This document shows positions 15,044-21,467 of a stretch of 25,119 nt of DNA, piece after piece. The DNA is taken from IMG/VR virus record IMGVR_UViG_3300038619_000278, positions 1 to 25,119 of that record; one strand, written 5' to 3'. The stretch is from a virus. Both the position numbers and the translations under genes were made by a program. The notes under the pieces are model-generated. The model made no database searches. It saw only the letters and a list, made by a program, of their open reading frames with translations, and was not told where the DNA came from. Each line of letters starts with the position of its first letter. The stretch's first letter is position 1.

Positions 15044-15210
15044 GGACTTGGGCCTTTCACTCCCATATTTTTCGGTGGGCGCGGCGCCTTGGCACTGTGG
15101 ATCGCCGCTACCGTGTGGCGCACCTCATGCCGGAACGGCCAACCCGACCACGCCGGGATCAAGCCACGCTCCTTCGCGATGTGTCTGCCCCCGATGGATG
15201 TCTTTGGCAT
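15031..15210 (-). CDS. 59-residue basic protein of unknown function
   Basis: This short, basic protein has a distinct N-terminal block (MPKTSIGGRHIAKERGLIP) and a Trp/His-containing middle (AWSGWPFRHEVRHTVAAI), followed by a Lys/Pro-rich tail. ATG 15210 has a strong GGAGG ribosome site 6 bases upstream; the frame extends to 15276 but that extension would cross the palindrome at 15234-15254 and lacks a ribosome site. It overlaps the next gene by 13 bases. A small nucleic-acid-binding role would fit the charge, but I have no family match. Confidence 0.55.
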   Translation of the reverse strand: MPKTSIGGRHIAKERGLIPAWSGWPFRHEVRHTVAAIHSAKAPRPPKNMGVKGPSPCQA

Positions 15211-15233
15211 CGTCACCCTCCGTTCAGCCAACT

Positions 15234-15254
15234 GACTGCGGAAATTCCGCAGTC
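15234..15254. promoter_or_regulatory. Perfect 21-base palindrome in intergenic gap
   Basis: The arms GACTGCGGAA (15234-15243) and TTCCGCAGTC (15245-15254) flank one central A. It lies in the 62-base gap between two small minus-strand genes, 24 bases before the start codon at 15210. It shares the GCGGAA/TTCCGC half-sites, in the reverse arrangement, with the palindrome inside the ParB-like gene at 16654-16677. It could be an operator or partition-type site; a cruciform is also possible. Confidence 0.55.
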
Positions 15255-15272
15255 GACTTGACGTTCGTCCGT

Positions 15273-15593
15273 TCACGAGTTCACCTGGCAGTCGGTCACC
15301 ACCTGCCGGAACAGCGGTCTCAATTCATCCTTCTTGCCGAGTCTCTTGAGCTTCCAGACGAGCGGTCCGCTTTCGATGCGCGCCTGGAAGCTGTACTGCG
15401 TTCCCACAGGCACTGCATTCTCGACAGCCGATGATCCATCGCGCTTCTTGGAGAAGATCGCTTTCAGATGACCTTTGCGACCGTAGACCGGACTGACCAG
15501 TCCGTTGGTGATGAGCCGCTGTGCGGCCTCCAGCGTTCGGAAGCCCCACGGCGTGCCGTCGGCTGCGTAGAGTGGTATGGATTGCGGCTTCAT
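15273..15593 (-). CDS. Small basic protein of unknown function
   Basis: This 106-residue protein starts MKPQSIPLYAADGTPWGFRT. It continues with a helix (LEAAQRLITNGLVSPVY), a basic stretch (GRKGHLKAIFSKKRDG), beta-like segments, and a Lys-rich C terminus (PLVWKLKRLGKKDELRPLF). The first 45 residues look like a small recognition domain, and the basic loops suggest nucleic-acid contact, but I recognise no family. ATG 15593 forms an ATGA overlap with the upstream stop, which fixes the start against longer open frame to 15788. It is followed by the palindrome-bearing gap. Confidence 0.65.
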   Translation of the reverse strand: MKPQSIPLYAADGTPWGFRTLEAAQRLITNGLVSPVYGRKGHLKAIFSKKRDGSSAVENAVPVGTQYSFQARIESGPLVWKLKRLGKKDELRPLFRQVVTDCQVNS

Positions 15594-16108
15594 ACGTTTT
15601 GCATCTCCCGAGCCGTTGCCGCTGCTTGCGCCACGGTGAGGCTGGAGTTCTCTCCGACGATGGCCACCACGCGTTGGCGCAGCAACGCGATGTTCCGCCG
15701 TTTGTGTTGGTCTGCCGTGATCTGAAGATCGAGCATCCGCAGATTCGCATCGAGATCGGCGACGGTGGCTTCCGTGGTCGGCACCCACTCGCAGTCGCCA
15801 TTGAGGGGATGCTCCAAGTCCACCGGCACGGCGATCATGCCGGGCATCTCGAAGCCGGCGATATCCAGACCCAACTCCAATTGCGCATCCGCTTCCGTCA
15901 CCTCGGCGGCTGACTTCATGACACGCCGGGTGAGATCAAACAGCTTCTCCCGCGCCAACTGGCTGCCCAGTTCGTCGAAGAGCGAGCCATTGGTCTCGAT
16001 CACGGCGTCGACAATGTCCTTATTCAAGAACCGGTGACCCGCTTGGCGGAACAGCGTCACGGCGCGCCGAATGGCTTCCATCAATTCGGAACGTCTACTG
16101 TCCTGCAT
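15590..16108 (-). CDS. Unknown 172-residue protein following the ParB-like gene
   Basis: I do not recognise this acidic, mostly helical protein. The N-terminal half (MEAIRRAVTLFRQAGHRFLN, then DELGSQLAREKLFDLTRRVM) resembles a helical DNA-binding or dimerising region. A middle segment is more beta-like (GFEMPGMIAVPVDLEHPLNG), and the C-terminal half is a heptad-rich helix (ATVADLDANLRMLDLQITAD, then Arg/Ala-rich to the end). Its start overlaps the ParB-like gene by 14 bases and its stop overlaps the next start in ATGA, so it is tightly coupled to both. Its position directly after the ParB-like gene suggests a partner role, which is inference only. Confidence 0.65.
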   Translation of the reverse strand: MQDSRRSELMEAIRRAVTLFRQAGHRFLNKDIVDAVIETNGSLFDELGSQLAREKLFDLTRRVMKSAAEVTEADAQLELGLDIAGFEMPGMIAVPVDLEHPLNGDCEWVPTTEATVADLDANLRMLDLQITADQHKRRNIALLRQRVVAIVGENSSLTVAQAAATAREMQNV

Positions 16109-17060
16109 GACCGTCCAACTCCTGAGTGATTTGCTGAAGGAGGGCCGCGGCCTTCCGACACTGGCCGGCGAAATCCATGTCGGGCGTATCGAACTCGCGG
16201 ATGCCGGCGGCCACTTCGGCGGCCGTCAGTGGACAAGTGGCCATGGCACGAGCGGCTTCGACCACCGCCATCACGGCGTGGTTGCGCTCGATCAATGGGC
16301 GGCGCTGCTCCATCGGCATCGGGGTCTGCCATTGAAGATTGGGGTCCAGGATGAACATGCCGGTCTCCTTGGCACGCTGATGCGCTTCGGCCGCACTGGG
16401 CAGGTCCTTGCGCCGTAGTGTGCGAACCGCCTCTCGCTGTTCCGCGGGCGGCAGGGCAACGATCTCCCGTTGCCGCTCCGGCGCTTCATCAGCGATAAGC
16501 GCGGCCGCGCTGACGGCGATCTGCTCGGAGTCCATCTGTGCGATGACCTCATCGACGGCCTTCTCGACTACCTTCTTGGCCTGCTCGTAAGTGGTGCGGT
16601 TCCCGAAGCCGGCCGTCTTCGCCGCCAGTTCACGTGTCTCGACACCTGGCTCGACTTCCGCAAAATTTTGCGGAAGTTCCCTGCCTGTGCGCCGGCCCTG
16701 CCGGTCGCCAATTTCCACCTCCAGAGCTTTCCCAATCGCCACCCGCTCGGACGGTGTGAAGTTCTTGCGGATTTCGTTCTCGGCGTACTCGCCAGCGACG
16801 ATGCTCGACACGCGCACAACGCGCGCTGTAATCGTGGCGCGTCTGAGGATGTCGCGAACTGCCAGGAGGCGCCGTTCGCCGAACACCAGCACGTTGTCCT
16901 CGGTGATTCCGATGGGCTGGAGGAGCCCTTCGGTTGCGATGCTGACAGCGAGACCGTCGAGGTCGCCCATGTCCTTCCGATGGCGGCCGGCAACACGAAC
17001 AGAGTCGCAGGCGACTTCGCCAATGGCGAGGTCATGGGTAGTGGTTTTCGGCGTGTCCAT
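16095..17060 (-). CDS. ParB/RepB-like DNA-binding protein
   Basis: This 321-residue protein has the ParB N-terminal domain (AVSIATEGLLQPIGITEDN, then FGERRLLAVRDILRR), the following YAENEIRKNFTPSERVAIGK helix pair, and a helix-turn-helix (TRELAAKTAGFGNRTTYEQA) near residues 140-165. ParB proteins bind centromere-like sites and cooperate with a ParA ATPase in DNA segregation; related phage proteins act in gene control. No ParA is seen in the window. The C-terminal third is helical and contains a GMFILDPNLQWQTPMPMEQR segment that is not standard ParB. ATG 17060 has no close ribosome site; GTG 17078 is an alternative. A 24-base palindrome lies inside the gene at 16654-16677. The same ParB-like domain type heads both amino-methyltransferases. 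Confidence 0.85.
   Translation of the reverse strand: MDTPKTTTHDLAIGEVACDSVRVAGRHRKDMGDLDGLAVSIATEGLLQPIGITEDNVLVFGERRLLAVRDILRRATITARVVRVSSIVAGEYAENEIRKNFTPSERVAIGKALEVEIGDRQGRRTGRELPQNFAEVEPGVETRELAAKTAGFGNRTTYEQAKKVVEKAVDEVIAQMDSEQIAVSAAALIADEAPERQREIVALPPAEQREAVRTLRRKDLPSAAEAHQRAKETGMFILDPNLQWQTPMPMEQRRPLIERNHAVMAVVEAARAMATCPLTAAEVAAGIREFDTPDMDFAGQCRKAAALLQQITQELDGHAGQ
16654..16677. promoter_or_regulatory. Perfect 24-base palindrome inside the ParB-like gene
   Basis: The arms ACTTCCGCAAAA (16654-16665) and TTTTGCGGAAGT (16666-16677) are exact complements with no spacer. An AT-rich centre inside a GC-rich coding region is distinctive. The site encodes part of LPQNFAEV just before the helix-turn-helix of the ParB-like protein. 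ParB proteins bind palindromic sites, often near their own gene, so this is a candidate binding site. Codon constraint on the QNF region is the alternative explanation. Confidence 0.5.
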
Positions 17061-17077
17061 GGCTGATTGCGGATACA

Positions 17078-17100
17078 CCTCCCCTGAGGAACAGGGGAGG
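17078..17100. other. 9-base inverted repeat upstream of the ParB-like gene
   Basis: CCTCCCCTG (17078-17086) and CAGGGGAGG (17092-17100) flank a 5-base loop in the 181-base gap before the ParB-like gene. It could be an operator, or an RNA hairpin hiding or presenting the GGGGAGG ribosome-like sequence on the minus-strand message. No T run follows in either direction. Confidence 0.4.
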
Positions 17101-17203
17101 GAAGGAGTTTTACGAGAGTCCCGTCTCTCGGTTCAAATTGTTTGGGAGGAATCTATCGGAGGGTGCGCTTTGCGCTCGCCTGTCGAACAGCGCCTTCACT
17201 GGT

Positions 17204-17232
17204 AATATACGCGAAACGCATGAAAAGTGTCC
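17204..17232 (-). promoter_or_regulatory. Possible weak promoter for the ParB-like operon
   Basis: On the minus strand a TATATT box (17209-17204) lies 17 bases after GGACAC (17232-17227), a poor -35. The AT-rich box stands out in a non-coding gap of 181 bases (17061-17241), about 145 bases ahead of the ParB-like start. The rest of the gap contains only the inverted repeat at 17078-17100. Confidence 0.2.
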
Positions 17233-17241
17233 GGTCGCAAA

Positions 17242-17931
17242 TCAAGATTTTTCGCGGGAGACACGCCTGATCCATGGTTGATCCACGTTCGGGTTGTAGA
17301 ATCGCTGGCGCATGTTGTTCGGCAGGATGATCTCGATGGAGTGGATGGTCACCTCACCAATCCGATCGCCGGGCTTCAGGTAGCAAACCAGACCGTAATC
17401 ACTCCCAAGTGGGAAGCGCAACGAACCGCGCATCCGGTAAAGGCTGTCGTGCTTCCAACCCAGGCCAAGAGCGCGGTCGCGGATGGCATCGACGAGCGCG
17501 GCGGATTCCGGTGAGACCGGCACCGTGTTCCGATCTGTGCTGGCAGGCACGATGGCCCGCTGGGGCGGTTCTGTCTCGGCGACCGGCGGATTGTAGTGGC
17601 CACCGTTGAAGCCACGCACTACGGCGATTAACGCCTGTTCGCCGAAATGATCGACGGCCCACTGGTGGATCGCGTTGAACCGGTGGCGCAGTTCGTCAAA
17701 CGCATCAATCCCAATCTGGCCGGCGCTGGCGGCTGTCTTCGCGAGCATCATTCTGGACCGCAGCCAGGCGTAGTATTCGGGATCAAGGCGCCGGTACGCA
17801 ATGTCGTCGATTTGCACGTCGCGTGCGAACGCGGCGGCATGCTCGGTGAACCACGTGTCGAGCGCCGTTGAGACGAACAAATGGCCGCGCGCCGACGCGC
17901 TCGAAGGAACAACCTCAGGTTGCGCGCTCAT
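17242..17931 (-). CDS. Unknown 229-residue protein coupled to the primase-helicase
   Basis: I do not recognise this protein. The N-terminal 100 residues are helical and acidic (LDTWFTEHAAAFARDVQIDD, then YYAWLRSRMMLAKTAASAG, and FNAIHQWAVDHFGEQAL). A Pro/Glu/Thr/Ser-rich linker covers about 115-140. The C-terminal 80 residues look compact and beta-rich (RMRGSLRFPLGSDYGLVCYL, then KPGDRIGEVTIHSIEIILP) and contain Trp/Tyr/Arg-rich turns. ATG 17931 overlaps the primase-helicase stop in ATGA. Translation with the primase-helicase suggests a replication accessory part, such as a loader or processivity factor, but this is inferred from context only. Confidence 0.65.
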   Translation of the reverse strand: MSAQPEVVPSSASARGHLFVSTALDTWFTEHAAAFARDVQIDDIAYRRLDPEYYAWLRSRMMLAKTAASAGQIGIDAFDELRHRFNAIHQWAVDHFGEQALIAVVRGFNGGHYNPPVAETEPPQRAIVPASTDRNTVPVSPESAALVDAIRDRALGLGWKHDSLYRMRGSLRFPLGSDYGLVCYLKPGDRIGEVTIHSIEIILPNNMRQRFYNPNVDQPWIRRVSREKS

Positions 17932-20900
17932 GACCGCTTCCCGTCGGGCGGCATGGGCCGTTCCCTGAAATCGGCGAGATCCACCCGTGCCCGATTCGGC
18001 GTCTTGGGGACCTCGGACGCGGCTGGGGACGTTGTGGGGACCTTGCCGTCAGAGGTCCCCAACCCATCTGCGCTTTCGCTGCAATCACTTGCGGACGAAA
18101 TGGGGACCTTGGGGACCTTGGGGACGTTATCGCCACCTTCTACACACACGTGCGCGCGTGTGTCTCTTTGCGCTCCCTCAGGACATTGCGAAAAATCTGT
18201 CTCTACACGCGGAGGGACCCCTTCAAGGTCCCCAAGGTCCCCAAATAGACCGCAATCCCCTGAATCATTGGCACTTGACTCGTGGGGACCTTTGCCGCCA
18301 AGGTCCCCAGAAGGTCCCCAAGGTCCCCAACTCGCGGATTCGTCAGCCTTCTCCAGGGAGTACATGGCCACGCCCTTATGTTTGGAGGCCGCTCCGGCCC
18401 GCATGATCCGCAAGCCGTCGAATGAACGATCACGGTAGCTGCCGAGAGCGCTCCCCAGCCTGGTTTGCTGCGACCGGGCGGAGCCGTCCCCGCGCAACCG
18501 CAGCATGAGTTCACGGTCTTCACAGAACTGGTTCAGTTCACTGACCTTCTTGGGTTCACCCCGGAATGTCTGCCACCAGGCCGCGGTGAACTCCCGCCAT
18601 GCTTGCCCCTCGATGTCGGCGGCTTCGTAGAGTTGGTCGAGGTTGGCCAGGAAGCCAGGAATTCCGGCGACGCCGAGAATGGCGCCGATGACACTGGACC
18701 ACCGCTCGAAAGAGCCGAGCCGGGCTCGATCCAGAGGTTTGCCTGCCACCATCCACGCGCGAATCAGGGTGACGATCGCTCCCACCAGCGCAGACCGATT
18801 CTCCTTGGCCCAGGTTGTGATCTCGGGATGCTTGAAGACCGAGCGCTTCCACGGCCGATCCACGCGCGGATCGATCCGCACCCGGATACAGCGGCGTGTA
18901 AGTTCGAGATGCAGGTTGGGGTTGTTGCCCGTCATCAGCCAGACGGCGTGATTGGGCACCGAAGCCATGATGGACTCGCCGAGCTTACGATCGGTCCAGC
19001 GGATGGAGGTCAGGACCGACGCGAGCGAAGAGGAATGCAGTTGCTTGCGGTCGTTGGCATTGTCCAGGAGAACGATGGGGCGTCCCTTCATCAACTCCGC
19101 CGTGAGCATTTTTCGTATTTCGTCCTCGCTCTCGGGCAGCGTGCGTGCCTCGCAAGCGGCGCCGGTGGCGGCGATGGAGATCAGGTTGGCGAGGAGACCC
19201 TTGCCGGATCCCATGGTGGGCGCTTCGATCAGGTGCATAGGAGTCGGCCCGTCGATCATGCGCCGGATGAACGGCAGAAACACCGCGGCAATCGCGTGCG
19301 CGCGGTCGGAGTCATCCACAAACGGGAAATCCACCAGCAGTTCGTCGATCAACAGTGTTCGCGCGGCGGCGATGTTTTCGGCCGTTGGCACGTCGGGAAT
19401 GGTTCCCAATTGAAGGTTCGGGTCCGGAGTCAGCCACAGCCGGTCGTCCCGGTGGTATCCGTCAGTCATAATCAACTCTCCATGGCGGCCGAACACAGGA
19501 GTGCTGATGACACCCTCCAGCCTCGGCAGGTGCAAATCGGGGTAAGCCAACATGTCGCGCGCCGCATCTCGTGGCGGGGATGTCTCGATATCGGCATCCT
19601 CGAGCGCCCGGTGCCAGTCTGCCGTGCGTGCCAACAATCCGAAGACGGCATCCTCGTCCATCTCCTCGATCTCCGGTCCAAATTCGCCGATGACCAGCCG
19701 CACGAGCCGCCCGGCGCGGTGATACAGAAACGGGGTATGCGGATAAATGCGACCGCCGTCCTGGTTGGCGCCATGGACGGCGAGCCAAGCGTCGGCGACG
19801 ATCTCCCGCAACTGGCGGTCGTTGATTTGGATCCTGGGGAAAGTCGACGTACTACTCGGGCCACTTCCCGGCGTCGCGCCGTCCGTACCACCACGGGTGC
19901 GTTTCCTGCGCGTGTTGCGATCCAGCACGACGACTTTCATCTGCTGGCGCAAGACGCTGACCGGCAACTTGGATTTTCCGCAGCGGCTCTGTATCAGCCG
20001 CAGGTGGCGTTCCCGCTCGATTGGGCCCATGTGTCCGATTTCCTGAAGAATCGGATCGAGGAGGCTTTCCAGGTGGTCGTCCGGCGTGCACGAATCAAGT
20101 TTCGCGATCGCCATTTCCAACGGAGTCTCCGCCGCGGTCAGGATGGCTTCAAAATCCGGTGCGGTCTTGCCGGCGGCGAAGAACTCGTTCACGTCGATCT
20201 TGGCGTCGGCCAGGAGCGCTTCGGCACGCTCGATGTCCTCCGCGGCGCGGCCATCCAGCAGTTTGGTCATCTCGCGCGGGCCGACGGCAGCATCCACACC
20301 GAAGCGGTCCTTGAGTTCTTGCCGCGCGCGCTGCTGCTTTTCCCCAAGCGGCAGTGCCGCCACGCGGGTGAGGATGCCACGCGCGGCGAGGGCCCGTGCT
20401 GTGCGCAACGCCCCGTTGAGGCCAGCCGCAGAAACCTCGTTGTCCTGGCAGATGTAGACGGTTTTCACGCCGGCGAGCTTCGGCAGCAGGCGTTCCCAAT
20501 CGGCCTCGCGGATCTGCACGGTCACCGGCGATACTGCGGGGAATCCATGCTCCATCAGGGAAATGCAGTCGGTGACGCCTTCGGTGATAATTACACGCTC
20601 GGAGCGTGTCAGGAACGCATCTTCGTTATAGAGAACATCGTTGCGGATGCACGGCGCAACGGGGCGGTGATCGCGGTCATTGCGGACCGCCAGCTTCTTG
20701 TATTTCGATTTCTCCCACTCAACATCGGGTGTCCAGGGTGTGCGGCGCCCGATCATGAACACCACATGGCCCCGACTCCAGTACGGGAATACGATCCGGT
20801 TGTCGAAGAAGGGGACCACACCGTCCTGGGCGGTCGGCCGGAACGCCGAAGTGGCGGTCAACTCTCGCGGAGTAAAGGCGCCCGGCCCTTCCATCAACGA

Positions 20901-21467
20901 GCGCGCCGTGCTGGGCCCCGCGTTGTCGGCATAGCCGATCTTGAGCCGGCCGATTGTCTCTTCGCCGATCCCGTACTTCGTCCGGAACCAGGAGAAAACT
21001 TCCGGATTGCCCGCGAGCCGCTCGTGGTAGAGGTCCGCCAGCGCAACTAACGCCTCCCGGACACGGAGCGTGAGCCGGTGGGCTTCCTCCGCCTGTTCTG
21101 TGCTGTCCGCAACGGCCTTCGCCAGGGGCGGCAACCGAACGCGCGCCGCCAGAAAATCCCGCGCCTGGCGATGCGAATCGGGCATGGGGCCCGCCTGCCC
21201 CCGCGTGACGGCGCCGTACCGCACGAACTCCACCAACTGCAGCACGTCGCCGCCGACGCCGCACGCGTGGCAGTACCATCCCTGCTTGTCGAGCCAGACG
21301 TGAAGCGACCGGTGCGATTGGCTGCGGTGATTCGGGCAATCGCAGAAGAGTGTCTGACGCGATTCCTGGGCGATGCGGCCGCCCAACAGCTCGCGTGCGA
21401 TCTCTCCGATGTCGACGTCGGTGACCTGCCGGTAATAGGCGTGGACGTCCACCGGCGGTGGCGTCAC
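17928..21467 (-). CDS. Multidomain primase-helicase (CHC2 zinc finger, TOPRIM, P-loop ATPase)
   Basis: This 1179-residue protein would prime DNA synthesis and unwind DNA. A CHC2-type zinc finger has Cys44, His47, Cys66 and Cys69 (CPNH, then CHACGVGGD). A primase core follows, with a TOPRIM-type EGVTD at about 296-300 and YICQDNEVSAAG farther on. A linker leads to a C-terminal ATPase with Walker A APTMGSGKGLL (Lys756) and likely Walker B IVLLDNAND near 810. The last 140 residues are disordered with WGP, GDL, KVP and LGT repeats encoded by the GGGGAC-core array. GTG 21467 shares a GTGA overlap with the RecD2 stop. The fusion of primase and helicase recalls P4 alpha and similar proteins. The helicase superfamily is not certain. 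Confidence 0.88.
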   Translation of the reverse strand: MTPPPVDVHAYYRQVTDVDIGEIARELLGGRIAQESRQTLFCDCPNHRSQSHRSLHVWLDKQGWYCHACGVGGDVLQLVEFVRYGAVTRGQAGPMPDSHRQARDFLAARVRLPPLAKAVADSTEQAEEAHRLTLRVREALVALADLYHERLAGNPEVFSWFRTKYGIGEETIGRLKIGYADNAGPSTARSLMEGPGAFTPRELTATSAFRPTAQDGVVPFFDNRIVFPYWSRGHVVFMIGRRTPWTPDVEWEKSKYKKLAVRNDRDHRPVAPCIRNDVLYNEDAFLTRSERVIITEGVTDCISLMEHGFPAVSPVTVQIREADWERLLPKLAGVKTVYICQDNEVSAAGLNGALRTARALAARGILTRVAALPLGEKQQRARQELKDRFGVDAAVGPREMTKLLDGRAAEDIERAEALLADAKIDVNEFFAAGKTAPDFEAILTAAETPLEMAIAKLDSCTPDDHLESLLDPILQEIGHMGPIERERHLRLIQSRCGKSKLPVSVLRQQMKVVVLDRNTRRKRTRGGTDGATPGSGPSSTSTFPRIQINDRQLREIVADAWLAVHGANQDGGRIYPHTPFLYHRAGRLVRLVIGEFGPEIEEMDEDAVFGLLARTADWHRALEDADIETSPPRDAARDMLAYPDLHLPRLEGVISTPVFGRHGELIMTDGYHRDDRLWLTPDPNLQLGTIPDVPTAENIAAARTLLIDELLVDFPFVDDSDRAHAIAAVFLPFIRRMIDGPTPMHLIEAPTMGSGKGLLANLISIAATGAACEARTLPESEDEIRKMLTAELMKGRPIVLLDNANDRKQLHSSSLASVLTSIRWTDRKLGESIMASVPNHAVWLMTGNNPNLHLELTRRCIRVRIDPRVDRPWKRSVFKHPEITTWAKENRSALVGAIVTLIRAWMVAGKPLDRARLGSFERWSSVIGAILGVAGIPGFLANLDQLYEAADIEGQAWREFTAAWWQTFRGEPKKVSELNQFCEDRELMLRLRGDGSARSQQTRLGSALGSYRDRSFDGLRIMRAGAASKHKGVAMYSLEKADESASWGPWGPSGDLGGKGPHESSANDSGDCGLFGDLGDLEGVPPRVETDFSQCPEGAQRDTRAHVCVEGGDNVPKVPKVPISSASDCSESADGLGTSDGKVPTTSPAASEVPKTPNRARVDLADFRERPMPPDGKRS
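18004..18330. repeat. Array of 13 GGGGAC-core repeats in both directions
   Basis: The unit is GGGGACCTT, 9 bases, sometimes GGGGACGTT or GGGGACCTC. Direct copies start at 18006, 18025, 18036, 18102, 18111, 18120 and 18284; reverse copies (AAGGTCCCC or GAGGTCCCC) start at 18052, 18225, 18234, 18300, 18311 and 18320. Copies at 18102-18128, 18225-18242 and 18311-18328 are in tandem. The array lies within the 3' end of the primase-helicase gene, where the frame reads the unit differently (WGP, GDL, KGP, KVP, LGT). Clustered inverted and direct repeats in a replication gene resemble origin iterons, as in lambda O. Function is inferred. Confidence 0.85.
18144..18163. other. Hairpin within the repeat array
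   Basis: ACACACG (18144-18150) and CGTGTGT (18157-18163) flank a 6-base loop in the middle of the GGGGAC array, between the direct and reverse groups. It is an alternating purine-pyrimidine tract, so it could also adopt unusual DNA structure. It may be part of an origin, or simply reflect codon choice in the disordered tail (encoding RAHVCVE). Confidence 0.4.

Noticed and set aside
16095-17060. A plasmid-type ParAB partition system
   Set aside because: No ParA-type P-loop ATPase adjoins the ParB-like gene; neighbours are small unknown genes.
18004-18330. CRISPR array
   Set aside because: Units are 9 bases, occur in both directions and partly in direct tandem, without regular 30-40 base spacers; no cas gene is present.
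17881-18438. Plus-strand frame encoding GTLGTL-type repeats
   Set aside because: It reads the GGGGAC array on the other strand; the peptide repeat is a by-product of the DNA repeat and there is no ribosome site.
18465-21050. A long plus-strand open frame of 861 codons opposite the primase-helicase
   Set aside because: It is the antisense shadow of a well-supported gene in GC-rich DNA; it shows no recognisable motif and is rich in Arg, His and Gln as expected for a shadow.
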